Counted from the first letter of the stretch, positions 1-5,718 are shown. The stretch is DNA of 6,997 bases from Bacillota bacterium (GCA_023441905.1 JAEZNC010000179.1:1-6997), one strand, 5' to 3'. Notes: generated from the sequence alone by a model not told the origin. Numbers and translations are program-made.

Positions 1-36
1 TAGCGGCAGTCAGTCTGAATGAGTCTTGTGTCCGTT

Positions 37-124
37 CATAAACTCCCTGCGTCAAATGGGACGATGTTCGCGTTACCAATGGCCCCCTCAAGAGGGGGCT
101 GTCACCGTCAGGTGACTGGGGGAG
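37..124. repeat. Palindromic repeat unit A (two adjacent hairpins)
   Basis: The unit begins with a 22-base segment (37-58) that recurs at 158-179 with two mismatches. It ends with two perfect hairpins: GCCCCCTC (82-89) pairs with GAGGGGGC (92-99) around a 2-base loop, and GTCACC (101-106) pairs with GGTGAC (111-116) around GTCA. Bases 98-124 match 5692-5718, in the tail of another repeat in this window, at 22 of 27 positions by hand count. No ORF with a ribosome binding site covers the unit. It looks like a degenerate member of a dispersed intergenic palindromic family. Its function is unknown. Confidence 0.6.
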
Positions 125-157
125 TGAGGATTTGTGTCTCTTAAAAAACTGCTTTTG

Positions 158-222
158 CATGAACTCCCTCCGTCAAATGCCGGATGAACATCCGCCATTT
201 GCACCTCCCTCCAGAGGGAGGC
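158..222. repeat. Palindromic repeat unit B (two hairpins)
   Basis: The first 22 bases (158-179) repeat 37-58 in the same orientation. CAAATG (174-179) and GGATG (182-186) pair with CATCC (189-193) and CATTTG (196-201) around an AA loop, with one C-C mismatch in the stem. Directly after this, CCTCCCTC (204-211) pairs with GAGGGAGG (214-221) around a 2-base loop. The plan (leader, hairpin, C-rich/G-rich hairpin) resembles unit A with a different stem sequence. A GTTACCAAT word at 259-267 also occurs in unit A at 72-80, which suggests a further decayed unit just downstream. No coding potential is seen. Confidence 0.55.
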
Positions 223-310
223 ATGGGCGATGCGCTTCATTGGCTTCATCGAATGGATGTTACCAATAGGCGACTGAGGAACATGCCATCAATCACTAAG
301 CGATGATTAA

Positions 311-370
311 GCCTCCATTTGAAAGGAGGTGGCACGCGCAACTTGACAGAAGATTACTTATCCTGTCAAG
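311..370. repeat. Two inverted repeats downstream of the DUF1295 gene
   Basis: CCTCC (312-316) pairs with GGAGG (325-329), another small member of the C-rich/G-rich hairpin type seen upstream. Then CTTGACAG (342-349) pairs perfectly with CTGTCAAG (363-370) across a 13-base loop. The second structure lies 25 bases beyond the stop codon of the minus-strand DUF1295 gene and might end its transcript. On that strand it is not followed by a T-run, so it is not a typical intrinsic terminator. Its 8-13-8 geometry matches the inverted repeat at 5782-5810. Confidence 0.45.
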
Positions 371-394
371 CAGGTCCATGAAAACTCAATGGGC

Positions 395-1237
395 TTATTC
401 TGCAGAAACCGTTTCTTCTGATTCGGTCAGCGCCTTCCTCTGCGGCAGCAACAGCAGCATCGACGTGCGCTTCTGATACGCGTCGTAATCGCTCTTTGTA
501 TCATTCAGCCGATTCTCCATCATCGGGATGCTGATCAGCACGAACAGCAGCGTCATCAGCACGGGCGCAATCACCGGCCACCACAGCGCGCTTTGCGTGC
601 CCATCTGTATCAGCCATACGCCCCACCATAAAGATACTTCGCCGAGATAGTTCGGGTGCCGGGAATATTTCCAAAGTCCCGTCTCAATGTTTCTGCCGCT
701 GCCCGCATTCTCTGTTCTGAACCGGCGCATCTGGCCGTCTGAAACGATCTGCAGTGCCACCGCGCCGAGGCAGACCGCAAAACCGAGGACAGAAACGATG
801 CTGATCGTATCTTCGCCGGAAACCGCGCAGAAATAAGCGGGAATAAGATTCACGAACACAAAAAGCGTGGGAACCATGTTGATGCCGAAAAAGTTGGTGA
901 GCAGCCAGAGCTTCGGGTTTTTATCATGCAGCATCGTATAGCGCCAGTCCTGATGCGCCATGCCGCGCCAGCCGATGACCCAGTTCATCGTGAGCCGCAC
1001 GCCCCAAATGGCAAATGTGCCGATATAAAGCATGTCCACAGCGTCCAGATGCCCCGCGTCGAGCAGGAAGCAGATGAAAAGCGCAAGCGGTGCGACGCTC
1101 CAATACGGGTCATACAGGCTCGCGTTTTTAAAGAGCAGCCCGACGGCCCAAACAACCACGGTGGCGGCAGCATCGGCAATGAGGTAAGCGAACAGACCCT
1201 GAAACGGCAGCAGCGCAAACACAAGCAGCCCGATCAC
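395..1237 (-). CDS. DUF1295 family multi-pass membrane protein (open part of an amber-interrupted gene)
   Basis: This is an integral membrane protein of the DUF1295 / steroid 5-alpha-reductase C-terminal-like group, related in fold to isoprenylcysteine methyltransferases. The natural substrate is not established. In the open 280-residue reading the family landmarks are KNASLYDPYWSVAP (37-50), several hydrophobic helices, and the C-terminal signature SRHPNYLGE (192-200) followed by WWGVWL. A basic, Glu-rich tail ends at TAA. The open frame starts at GTG 1237, which has no Shine-Dalgarno site. Twenty codons further up, in the same frame, an ATG at 1297 has a GAGG site 9 bases away and a TATAAT promoter. 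Between the two lies a TAG at 1252-1250. The true gene therefore very likely began at 1297 (300 codons) and the 280-codon form lacks most of the first membrane helix. It may be a recent pseudogene, a read-through gene, an internally initiated gene or a base-calling error. The family assignment is firm and the start is uncertain. Confidence 0.85.
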   Translation of the reverse strand: MIGLLVFALLPFQGLFAYLIADAAATVVVWAVGLLFKNASLYDPYWSVAPLALFICFLLDAGHLDAVDMLYIGTFAIWGVRLTMNWVIGWRGMAHQDWRYTMLHDKNPKLWLLTNFFGINMVPTLFVFVNLIPAYFCAVSGEDTISIVSVLGFAVCLGAVALQIVSDGQMRRFRTENAGSGRNIETGLWKYSRHPNYLGEVSLWWGVWLIQMGTQSALWWPVIAPVLMTLLFVLISIPMMENRLNDTKSDYDAYQKRTSMLLLLPQRKALTESEETVSAE

Positions 1238-1297
1238 AAACGCGGCGGCCTAAACAAAAAGTACGATAAGCAAAGAAAGGCTCTTGGATAATTTCAT
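1238..1297 (-). other. In-frame 5' extension of the DUF1295 gene containing an amber codon
   Basis: Reading minus from ATG 1297 gives MKLSKSLSLLIVLFV, then TAG (1252-1250), then AAAF, and runs straight into VIGLLVFALL of the open frame. The 15 residues before TAG are a short basic N-terminus followed by a hydrophobic run, as expected for the first membrane helix of this family. From memory, relatives often have Tyr near this point; TAT or TAC to TAG would be a single base change. The GAGG at 1310-1307 is spaced 9 bases from the ATG. None of the five complete ORFs in this window ends in TAG (three TAA, two TGA), a sample too small to prove anything. Confidence 0.7.
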
Positions 1298-1328
1298 GAT
1301 ATAATACCTCATATTTCATATATGATGC

Positions 1329-1334
1329 ATTATA
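1329..1334 (-). promoter_or_regulatory. Putative -10 element for the DUF1295 gene
   Basis: A perfect TATAAT reads on the minus strand at 1334-1329, 31 bases before the upstream ATG at 1297. It would give a leader of about 25 bases that includes the GAGG ribosome binding site. I see no good -35 at a 16-18 base spacing (TTTTTC is the best). The element supports separate transcription of this gene from its minus-strand neighbour that ends at 1371, and supports 1297 as the original start. Confidence 0.5.
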
Positions 1335-1370
1335 CAACAAGTCAGAGCCATGAAAAACAGTGGAGGCGTG

Positions 1371-2309
1371 TTATTTCTTTCTGCCGCCCATCATATTGCC
1401 CATCATGTTCATCATATTCATCATGTTGCTTATATTGCCCATGCTGCCCATGTTACCCATGCCACCCGTGTTGCCGCCCATGCCCCCCGCATTATTGCCC
1501 GAAGAACCCGTGTTGCCGTTAAAGCCGCCCGCGTTGTTGCCCGAATAACCCGTGTTGCCGTTAAAACCGCCGGCGTTGTTGCCCGAATTACCCGTGTTGC
1601 CGTTGAAACCGCCGGTGTTGCCGCCCATGTTTCCCGTGCTGCCTGAGTTGCCCATGCCGCCCATGAACTTGAACATGTCTTCGGGCTTAAAACTGCCCAT
1701 ATTACCCATCATGCGCATCATGTTCTGCATATTGCGGAACTTGCTCTGTTCCTCAGGCGGCATAAACATGGACAGCGCTTCAAACATTTGATCGGGATTC
1801 GATGTGTTCATATTTCTGAGCTTCTCCATTCTGCGCGTCATGCGCTCGAAATTGTCCTGCATGCGGGCTGATTGGGCGAGCCCCTGCATCATGGTCTTTG
1901 AGTCGCTGCCCGCATATTGCGCCAGCACGTCAAGCAGCGCCTGCTGGCGCGCCAGCCGCGAAAACGAATTGAGCCCCGTACCGCTGCGGTTCGGCGCGGA
2001 TACGGGCGGGTGGAGGCGGTATTCTTCTGTCATATGCTGAGCGCTGAAGATGCTATGTATGGCTTCTTTGTCGGCGGCGCTCACATACGGCTCAATTTTC
2101 TTGAGCATCTCGAAAGTGGACTGACGGTTTAGACCGTCTTTAAGCGTCATCGCCAGCAGAAAACTCAGCTCGGGAGAAAACGACGCGTGGCTGATAATAT
2201 CTCCGTAGCCCATCTGACGGGCGGGCATTGGCTGCGCCTGCGCAGCTCGCGATGGCTGCTGCTGCGGCCTCCGCGGTGCGGGGCGCGAACCGAAAGGAAA
2301 TCTTGGCAT
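1371..2309 (-). CDS. Uncharacterised protein with helical modules and Met/Gly/Asn-rich repeat tail
   Basis: I do not recognise this 312-residue protein. The start is well supported: AAAAGGAG (2325-2318) lies 8 bases before ATG 2309. Residues 1-35 are Pro/Gln/Arg/Ala-rich and probably disordered. Residues 36-165 look alpha-helical (FSPELSFLLAMTLKDGLN, then MLKKIEPYVSAADKEAIHSI, then a charged helix around 112-165). Residues 171-201 hold FEALSMFMPPEEQSKFRNM and a Met-rich helix. The rest is low-complexity Gly/Asn/Met, with three tandem 14-residue copies of the GGFNGNTGxSGNNA type (232-273) and a tail of NMM/GNM runs ending GGRKK. There is no signal peptide or membrane segment, so it should be cytoplasmic. 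It is divergent from the small helical protein at 2439 and shares a motif with it, so the two may work together. A structural, aggregation-prone or spore-associated role is possible but unsupported by any recognised domain. Confidence 0.75.
   Translation of the reverse strand: MPRFPFGSRPAPRRPQQQPSRAAQAQPMPARQMGYGDIISHASFSPELSFLLAMTLKDGLNRQSTFEMLKKIEPYVSAADKEAIHSIFSAQHMTEEYRLHPPVSAPNRSGTGLNSFSRLARQQALLDVLAQYAGSDSKTMMQGLAQSARMQDNFERMTRRMEKLRNMNTSNPDQMFEALSMFMPPEEQSKFRNMQNMMRMMGNMGSFKPEDMFKFMGGMGNSGSTGNMGGNTGGFNGNTGNSGNNAGGFNGNTGYSGNNAGGFNGNTGSSGNNAGGMGGNTGGMGNMGSMGNISNMMNMMNMMGNMMGGRKK
1491..1616 (-). repeat. Three tandem 42-base coding repeats
   Basis: Units at 1491-1532, 1533-1574 and 1575-1616 are each 42 bases and differ by a handful of substitutions. 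Read on the minus strand they encode GGFNGNTG, then a variable residue (Asn, Tyr, Ser), then SGNN. The changes are mostly third-position, apart from the variable residue and the first codon (Thr or Ala). Partial, more diverged GGNTGG and GGMG words flank the array on both sides. A multiple-of-three unit keeps the frame, so copy number could vary between strains without breaking the gene. Confidence 0.85.
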
Positions 2310-2317
2310 AAAGAATT

Positions 2318-2325
2318 CTCCTTTT
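2318..2325 (-). promoter_or_regulatory. Ribosome binding site of the Met/Gly/Asn-rich protein gene
   Basis: AAAAGGAG on the minus strand, 8 bases before ATG 2309, is a near-ideal Shine-Dalgarno sequence and fixes the start of this gene. Confidence 0.75.
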
Positions 2326-2373
2326 AAACTGATCTTGTATCATCGTATGCCATTTGGCGCGCGTACGTGCACT

Positions 2374-2400
2374 TTGACGGCCACGGCGAATATATATAAA
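2374..2400 (+). promoter_or_regulatory. Candidate promoter for the 111-residue protein in the divergent region
   Basis: TTGACG (2374-2379) is followed by TATAAA (2395-2400) inside an alternating TA run. The spacer is 15 bases, shorter than the optimal 17; sliding to TAAAGA gives 17 but a poorer -10. The element lies 38 bases before ATG 2439. On the opposite strand I see only weak candidates (TACGAT, TACAAG) for the divergent gene. The 129 bases between the two genes must carry both promoters. Confidence 0.4.
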
Positions 2401-2438
2401 GACAAGAGGGTAGCAAAAACAAATGGGAGGGGACATAT

Positions 2439-2774
2439 ATGCCGAAAAAAGATCTGCGGCAGATGAAGACTGATAAAGCCCGGTGCAGCCAGGACGATAT
2501 TCGTGAAGCCGCGAAGAAACTCAATGTTGACCCGAATGCCATTGAGGAAAGCAGCGTCAGAAGCATTGAGGATACCATTTCGCAGTATGAGAATAAGAGC
2601 GAAGGTGAGCTGATGGGCGACCTTGAACGCATGATCTCGCAGGGGCGCAAGGATGGCTCGTTCTCCGACGAGATGCTTGAAGGGTTTATTCAGAACGTCG
2701 CGCCCATGCTCGACAACGAACAGCGCAAAAAGCTTGAGAGCATCGCGCAAATGATCAAAATGAATCAGATTTAA
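2439..2774 (+). CDS. Small helical protein of unknown function
   Basis: This is a 111-residue, highly charged and apparently all-helical protein that I do not recognise. GGGAGGGG (2425-2432) lies 6 bases before ATG 2439, so the start is secure. The N-terminus is basic (MPKKDLRQMKTDKARCSQ). It is followed by an amphipathic helix (DDIREAAKKLNV), an acidic middle, a short Gly-containing turn (RKDGSFSDEML) and a C-terminal helix (APMLDNEQRKKLESIAQMIKM). It has no signal peptide or membrane helix and a single cysteine (16). The segment MLDNEQRKKLESI (90-102) resembles two segments of the divergent protein at 1371-2309 (its residues 75-87 and 182-194), which suggests related helical modules or a shared partner. 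It could be a small regulator or structural partner of that protein. No function is claimed. Confidence 0.75.
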   Translation: MPKKDLRQMKTDKARCSQDDIREAAKKLNVDPNAIEESSVRSIEDTISQYENKSEGELMGDLERMISQGRKDGSFSDEMLEGFIQNVAPMLDNEQRKKLESIAQMIKMNQI

Positions 2775-3014
2775 GGGGACACATATAAACGTCGCACGCT
2801 GACTTGAGCTAGCCATCAAATCATGCTGTCATCGCAAAATCCTGCCACAGCGCTGCGATTTCTTTGCATTGGTTTCTTTAATACTGAAAAGATTATTATT
2901 TGTTTAATCATATGAAACTTTCAAATATTAATATTGCTGGATTCGTGCTTTGTCATGCTGATCGCTGTGCATTTTAACAACAAAGAATAGATGGTGTGAA
3001 ACCGGCATGCCATA
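2775..3014. other. AT-rich intergenic region before murG
   Basis: I see no gene here. GGGGACACATATA just after the stop codon (2775-2787) echoes the GGGGACATATA at the ribosome binding site of the preceding gene. ATCGCA (2833-2838) could pair with TGCGAT (2856-2861), followed by TTCTTT, giving at most a weak terminator with a long loop. Bases 2870-2945 are markedly AT-rich and contain the perfect 12-base palindrome AATATTAATATT (2924-2935), which may be chance at this composition. The region separates the small-protein gene from the murG promoter. Confidence 0.4.
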
Positions 3015-3023
3015 TGGTATAAT
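3015..3023 (+). promoter_or_regulatory. Extended -10 promoter of the murG operon
   Basis: TGGTATAAT combines a consensus -10 hexamer (3018-3023) with the TGn extension that compensates for a weak -35; TGTGAA at a 17-base spacing (2995-3000) is the best I can find. Transcription would start near 3030, seven or so bases before the GGAGAGG site. This rules out the in-frame ATG at 3007, which lies upstream of the promoter. Confidence 0.7.
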
Positions 3024-3036
3024 GCAAAAAGATTAC

Positions 3037-3043
3037 GGAGAGG
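3037..3043 (+). promoter_or_regulatory. Ribosome binding site deciding the murG start
   Basis: GGAGAGG lies 8 bases before ATG 3052. The upstream in-frame ATG codons at 3007 and 3022 have no such site, and 3007 precedes the -10 element. The start at 3052 also yields the usual MKKTVVLTGGGTAGH N-terminus. Confidence 0.8.
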
Positions 3044-3051
3044 ATTGTTGT

Positions 3052-4116
3052 ATGAAGAAAACAGTCGTACTGACGGGCGGCGGAACAGCCGGCCATGTGA
3101 CGCCGAATTTGGCGCTGATTCCCAAGCTGAAGCAGATGGGTTTTGATATCGAATACATAGGCACGAAAAACGGCATGGAGAGAGAGATCATCGGCAAAAC
3201 AAATCTGCCGTATTATGTGATCAGCGCGGGCAAGCTGCGGCGCTATTTCAGCCTCAAAAACTTTACCGATCCCGCCAAGATACTGGCCGGTTATATGCAG
3301 GCCAAACACATACTCAAAAAAATTAGGCCGTCCGTGGTATTTTCCAAAGGCGGCTTTGTCAGCGTGCCCGTCGTGTTTGCGGCGAATAAACTGGGAGTTC
3401 CCGTGGTGCTGCACGAATCGGATTACACGCCGGGGCTCGCGAACCGCCTTTGCATACCGCGCGCAAATAAGATTTGCGTGGCGTTTTCGTCCACGCTCAA
3501 ATGCATTCCGGAAGGCAAGGGCGTCTACACAGGGCTGCCGATCCGCGAGGCGCTGCTGCACGGCAGCCGAGAAGCGGGGCTTAAACTCTGCGGCTTTTCG
3601 GGCAAAAAACCGGTGCTGCTCGTGATGGGAGGCAGTCTCGGCGCACAGCCGGTCAACGAGGTGCTGGATGTCATCATGCCCGAGCTCACCAAAAAATACG
3701 ATGTGATTCATATACGCGGCAAGGAAAATATGCTCGGCGGTTTTCTTCCCGCAGGATACAAGCCGTTTGGCTATGCGGACAGCGAACTGCCTGATCTGTA
3801 CGCGGCGGCGGATATCATGCTGTCGCGCGCGGGCGCGACAGCGGTTTTCGAAATTCTCGCGCTTGCGCTGCCTGCGCTGCTTGTGCCCTTAAGCAAAGCG
3901 TCAAGCCGAGGGGATCAGGAGCTCAACGCGCAGCATTTTAAAGAGCAGGGCTTTTCGCACGTGCTGGAACAGGAAGACATGAACCCGGAAACGCTGATGA
4001 AAGCGATAGATACGCTTTATATGAACGCCGGAAAACTCAAGGAAAGAATGAAGCAGGAACGCGCCGCAGCCGCGGCCGATACTGTCTCGGAGATTATTGC
4101 CGATGCCGCAAAATGA
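3052..4116 (+). CDS. murG: MurG, UDP-GlcNAc:lipid I N-acetylglucosaminyltransferase
   Basis: MurG transfers GlcNAc from UDP-GlcNAc to lipid I, making lipid II on the inner face of the cytoplasmic membrane, the last intracellular step of peptidoglycan precursor synthesis. The 354-residue length is normal. The GT-B fold landmarks are in order: the glycine loop GGGTAGHVTPN (9-19), SKGGFVSVP (98-106), HESD (121-124), the second glycine loop GGSLGA (193-198), RAGATAVFEILAL (259-271) and PLSKASSRGDQELNA (279-293), which corresponds to the donor-binding region. The wording is of the clostridial type (GGGTAGHVTPN, SRGDQ) rather than the enterobacterial type. The gene is not next to mraY, murD, ftsW or ftsQ, so it lies outside a dcw cluster and could be the sole or a second MurG of the cell. 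It has its own promoter and overlaps the methyltransferase gene downstream by 14 bases. Identity is secure; whether a paralogue exists elsewhere cannot be seen here. Confidence 0.95.
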   Translation: MKKTVVLTGGGTAGHVTPNLALIPKLKQMGFDIEYIGTKNGMEREIIGKTNLPYYVISAGKLRRYFSLKNFTDPAKILAGYMQAKHILKKIRPSVVFSKGGFVSVPVVFAANKLGVPVVLHESDYTPGLANRLCIPRANKICVAFSSTLKCIPEGKGVYTGLPIREALLHGSREAGLKLCGFSGKKPVLLVMGGSLGAQPVNEVLDVIMPELTKKYDVIHIRGKENMLGGFLPAGYKPFGYADSELPDLYAAADIMLSRAGATAVFEILALALPALLVPLSKASSRGDQELNAQHFKEQGFSHVLEQEDMNPETLMKAIDTLYMNAGKLKERMKQERAAAAADTVSEIIADAAK

Positions 4117-5569
4117 CGCGCTCGTCTCGCTGGTGAGACGCTACTTAACAGAATCGGGTGAGAAAGCCAAGCAGACGATGGAGGCGCTACTCGCGCTGCC
4201 CAACGCGCCGCGGCGCATATATGGCATGATAGGCAGCGAAGACCGCCGGGCTGCGCTGAAAACGCTCGCGGATATCGCAAAGAAAAAGATCGGTAAAGAA
4301 ACGCTCGAAGCGCTCGTGATCCGCGATGCGGATGCGCTGATGGCGATGGATGACGACAAAGCGCGCAAGAGTATTTATAAGCTGATCGGGCTCATTGCGC
4401 CCGACGCATGCGCGGACAAGCTGGTTGACGCGCTGAAAACGGAACAGACGCGGTTTGTACGCCCGTCCATCATACTTGCGCTCGGCAACACGAAAGACCC
4501 GCTACGCTACCTGAAAAACTATGTGGTGGAGCCGGGGGACGACAAGCATGTGCAGGCTGAGCGCGATGCGCTGAAAAAAGCGATGGACAAGGCGGCCGAT
4601 ACGTCGCAGCAAACGCCGTTCGTACCGCGATTGCCCGAAACGGCCACGCTCACGGCAATAAAGCCGGAAGCGCTCGAGGCGGAGCTTAAGGCAAAGCAGA
4701 TTCCGTACCGTCCGTGGCGTCTCAAAGACACCTTCGATGCGCCGTCTGCCAGCCTCAACAAGCTGCGCTGCTTCGAGGATGCGCTTTTTGATGCGGGTGG
4801 GGCGAACGATTTCAGCTCCGTCGCGCAAAAGCTTGACGCCATGGGCTGCAAGGGGTATTTTTACCGTATTGAAGCGGGGGCGCTGCGCCCTGAAAAACGG
4901 CGTGAAGCGATACAAAAAATCAGCGCGGGCCTCGCGGCGTACGGTTACACCGACAACCCATCCGCTTATGCGTTTGAGCTTCGATTGCTTGGGGGGCACC
5001 TGTATCTCAAATGGGATGATCACCGTTTCGATTACCGGAAGGAATCCATTTCGGCCAGCATCAATCCTGTGACGGCGGCGAGCATCATGCGGGTTTGCGA
5101 GCCATATATGATGCCGGATGCCGATGTGCTCGATCCGTTCTGCGGCAGCGGCACCATGCTGATTGAACGCGCTATGATAAAGCCTGCGGCGTCACTCGTG
5201 GGCGTGGATATTTCCGCGCAGGCCATCAAGGCGGCGATCGCAAACCGCCGCGCTAGCGGGCTGCGCATCGCGTTGATTCACGGCGATATACTTGGGTACG
5301 GCGCGGCGCAGTACAACGAGATCATAGCGAATATGCCGTTCGGCATTCGCGTTTCGGGTCACGAGTCGAACTTAAAGCTATACGCGGCGTTTGCGGACAA
5401 GCTGCTGGCGCTGCTCAAAAACGGCGGATATGCGTTCTTGCTGACGCAGGAAAAGAAGCTGCTGCTGAGTGAAATTGGGAAGCGGGAAGCGCTGAGCGTG
5501 ATTCATGAAGAAAACTTCGAGTCGGGCGGGCTGTGCCCGACGCTGTATATTATTCAAAAGAAAAATTGA
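4103..5569 (+). CDS. HEAT-like repeat / UPF0020 (Trm14/RlmL-type) RNA methyltransferase fusion
   Basis: This is a probable SAM-dependent RNA guanine N2-methyltransferase of 488 residues. The C-terminal half has the UPF0020 pattern: RFDYRKESISASINPVTAAS (308-327), motif I DPFCGSGTMLIERA (344-357), an acidic SAM-ribose residue in GVDIS (D369), HGDI (393-396), and the catalytic-loop tetrad NMPF (410-413) in place of the usual NPPF/NPPY or DPPF. Residues 180-305 look like a ferredoxin/THUMP-like substrate-binding region (GYFYRIEAG, NPSAYAFELRLL). Residues 1-165 are repeated helix pairs of HEAT type (SIILALGNTKDPLRYLKNYV is the clearest), which is not standard for this family. I chose ATG 4103 because GGAG (4089-4092) is 10 bases upstream; TTG 4097 in the same frame is only 4 bases from it. 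The start lies inside murG, so translation is probably coupled. tRNA (m2G) or 23S rRNA are both possible substrates. The methyltransferase call is firm; the substrate is unknown. Confidence 0.85.
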   Translation: MPQNDALVSLVRRYLTESGEKAKQTMEALLALPNAPRRIYGMIGSEDRRAALKTLADIAKKKIGKETLEALVIRDADALMAMDDDKARKSIYKLIGLIAPDACADKLVDALKTEQTRFVRPSIILALGNTKDPLRYLKNYVVEPGDDKHVQAERDALKKAMDKAADTSQQTPFVPRLPETATLTAIKPEALEAELKAKQIPYRPWRLKDTFDAPSASLNKLRCFEDALFDAGGANDFSSVAQKLDAMGCKGYFYRIEAGALRPEKRREAIQKISAGLAAYGYTDNPSAYAFELRLLGGHLYLKWDDHRFDYRKESISASINPVTAASIMRVCEPYMMPDADVLDPFCGSGTMLIERAMIKPAASLVGVDISAQAIKAAIANRRASGLRIALIHGDILGYGAAQYNEIIANMPFGIRVSGHESNLKLYAAFADKLLALLKNGGYAFLLTQEKKLLLSEIGKREALSVIHEENFESGGLCPTLYIIQKKN

Positions 5570-5591
5570 GAGTTTTGGTGAGCTAAGAAAG

Positions 5592-5718
5592 CCTTCTTCT
5601 TGAGGAGAAGGTGATGCGCAGCACCGGATGAGGTGTCAAACGGTCCAGATAAACACATCATCAGTCGCCTGAGGTCGTCAGCGCCGCGAGTGCTGTCACC
5701 GAAAGATGACCGGAGGAG
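5592..5718. repeat. Palindromic repeat copy R1
   Basis: It opens with a hairpin, CCTTCTTC (5592-5599) pairing with GGAGAAGG (5604-5611, one G-T wobble) around TTGA. Bases 5599-5671 match 6003-6074 at about 63 of 73 aligned columns with one gap. The centre is an imperfect inverted repeat around GATGAGGTGT and ACACATCATC. The tail 5692-5718 matches 98-124 near the start of the window at 22 of 27 positions, so this copy carries two module types. It begins 22 bases after the methyltransferase stop codon, so the first hairpin could stall or protect that transcript, although there is no T-run. Confidence 0.7.

Noticed and set aside
1491..1616. Tandem repeats as a possible CRISPR array
   Set aside because: The units are contiguous with no spacers and encode an in-frame peptide repeat in a well-supported gene.
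1350..1646. Plus-strand ORF rich in His, Ala, Val and Arg, opposite the repeat tail
   Set aside because: It is the antisense reading of the Gly/Asn/Met repeats; its regular pattern comes from the 42-base units and it has no ribosome binding site.
3007..3051. Longer murG start at ATG 3007
   Set aside because: This ATG lies upstream of the TATAAT at 3018-3023 and has no Shine-Dalgarno site; ATG 3052 has GGAGAGG and the family N-terminus.
2974..3711. 245-residue minus-strand ORF opposite murG
   Set aside because: It is an antisense shadow of murG; the composition (His/Arg/Ala-rich) and lack of a ribosome binding site argue against it.
4097..4102. TTG start for the methyltransferase
   Set aside because: It lies only 4 bases after GGAG, too close; ATG 4103 in the same frame has a better spacing.
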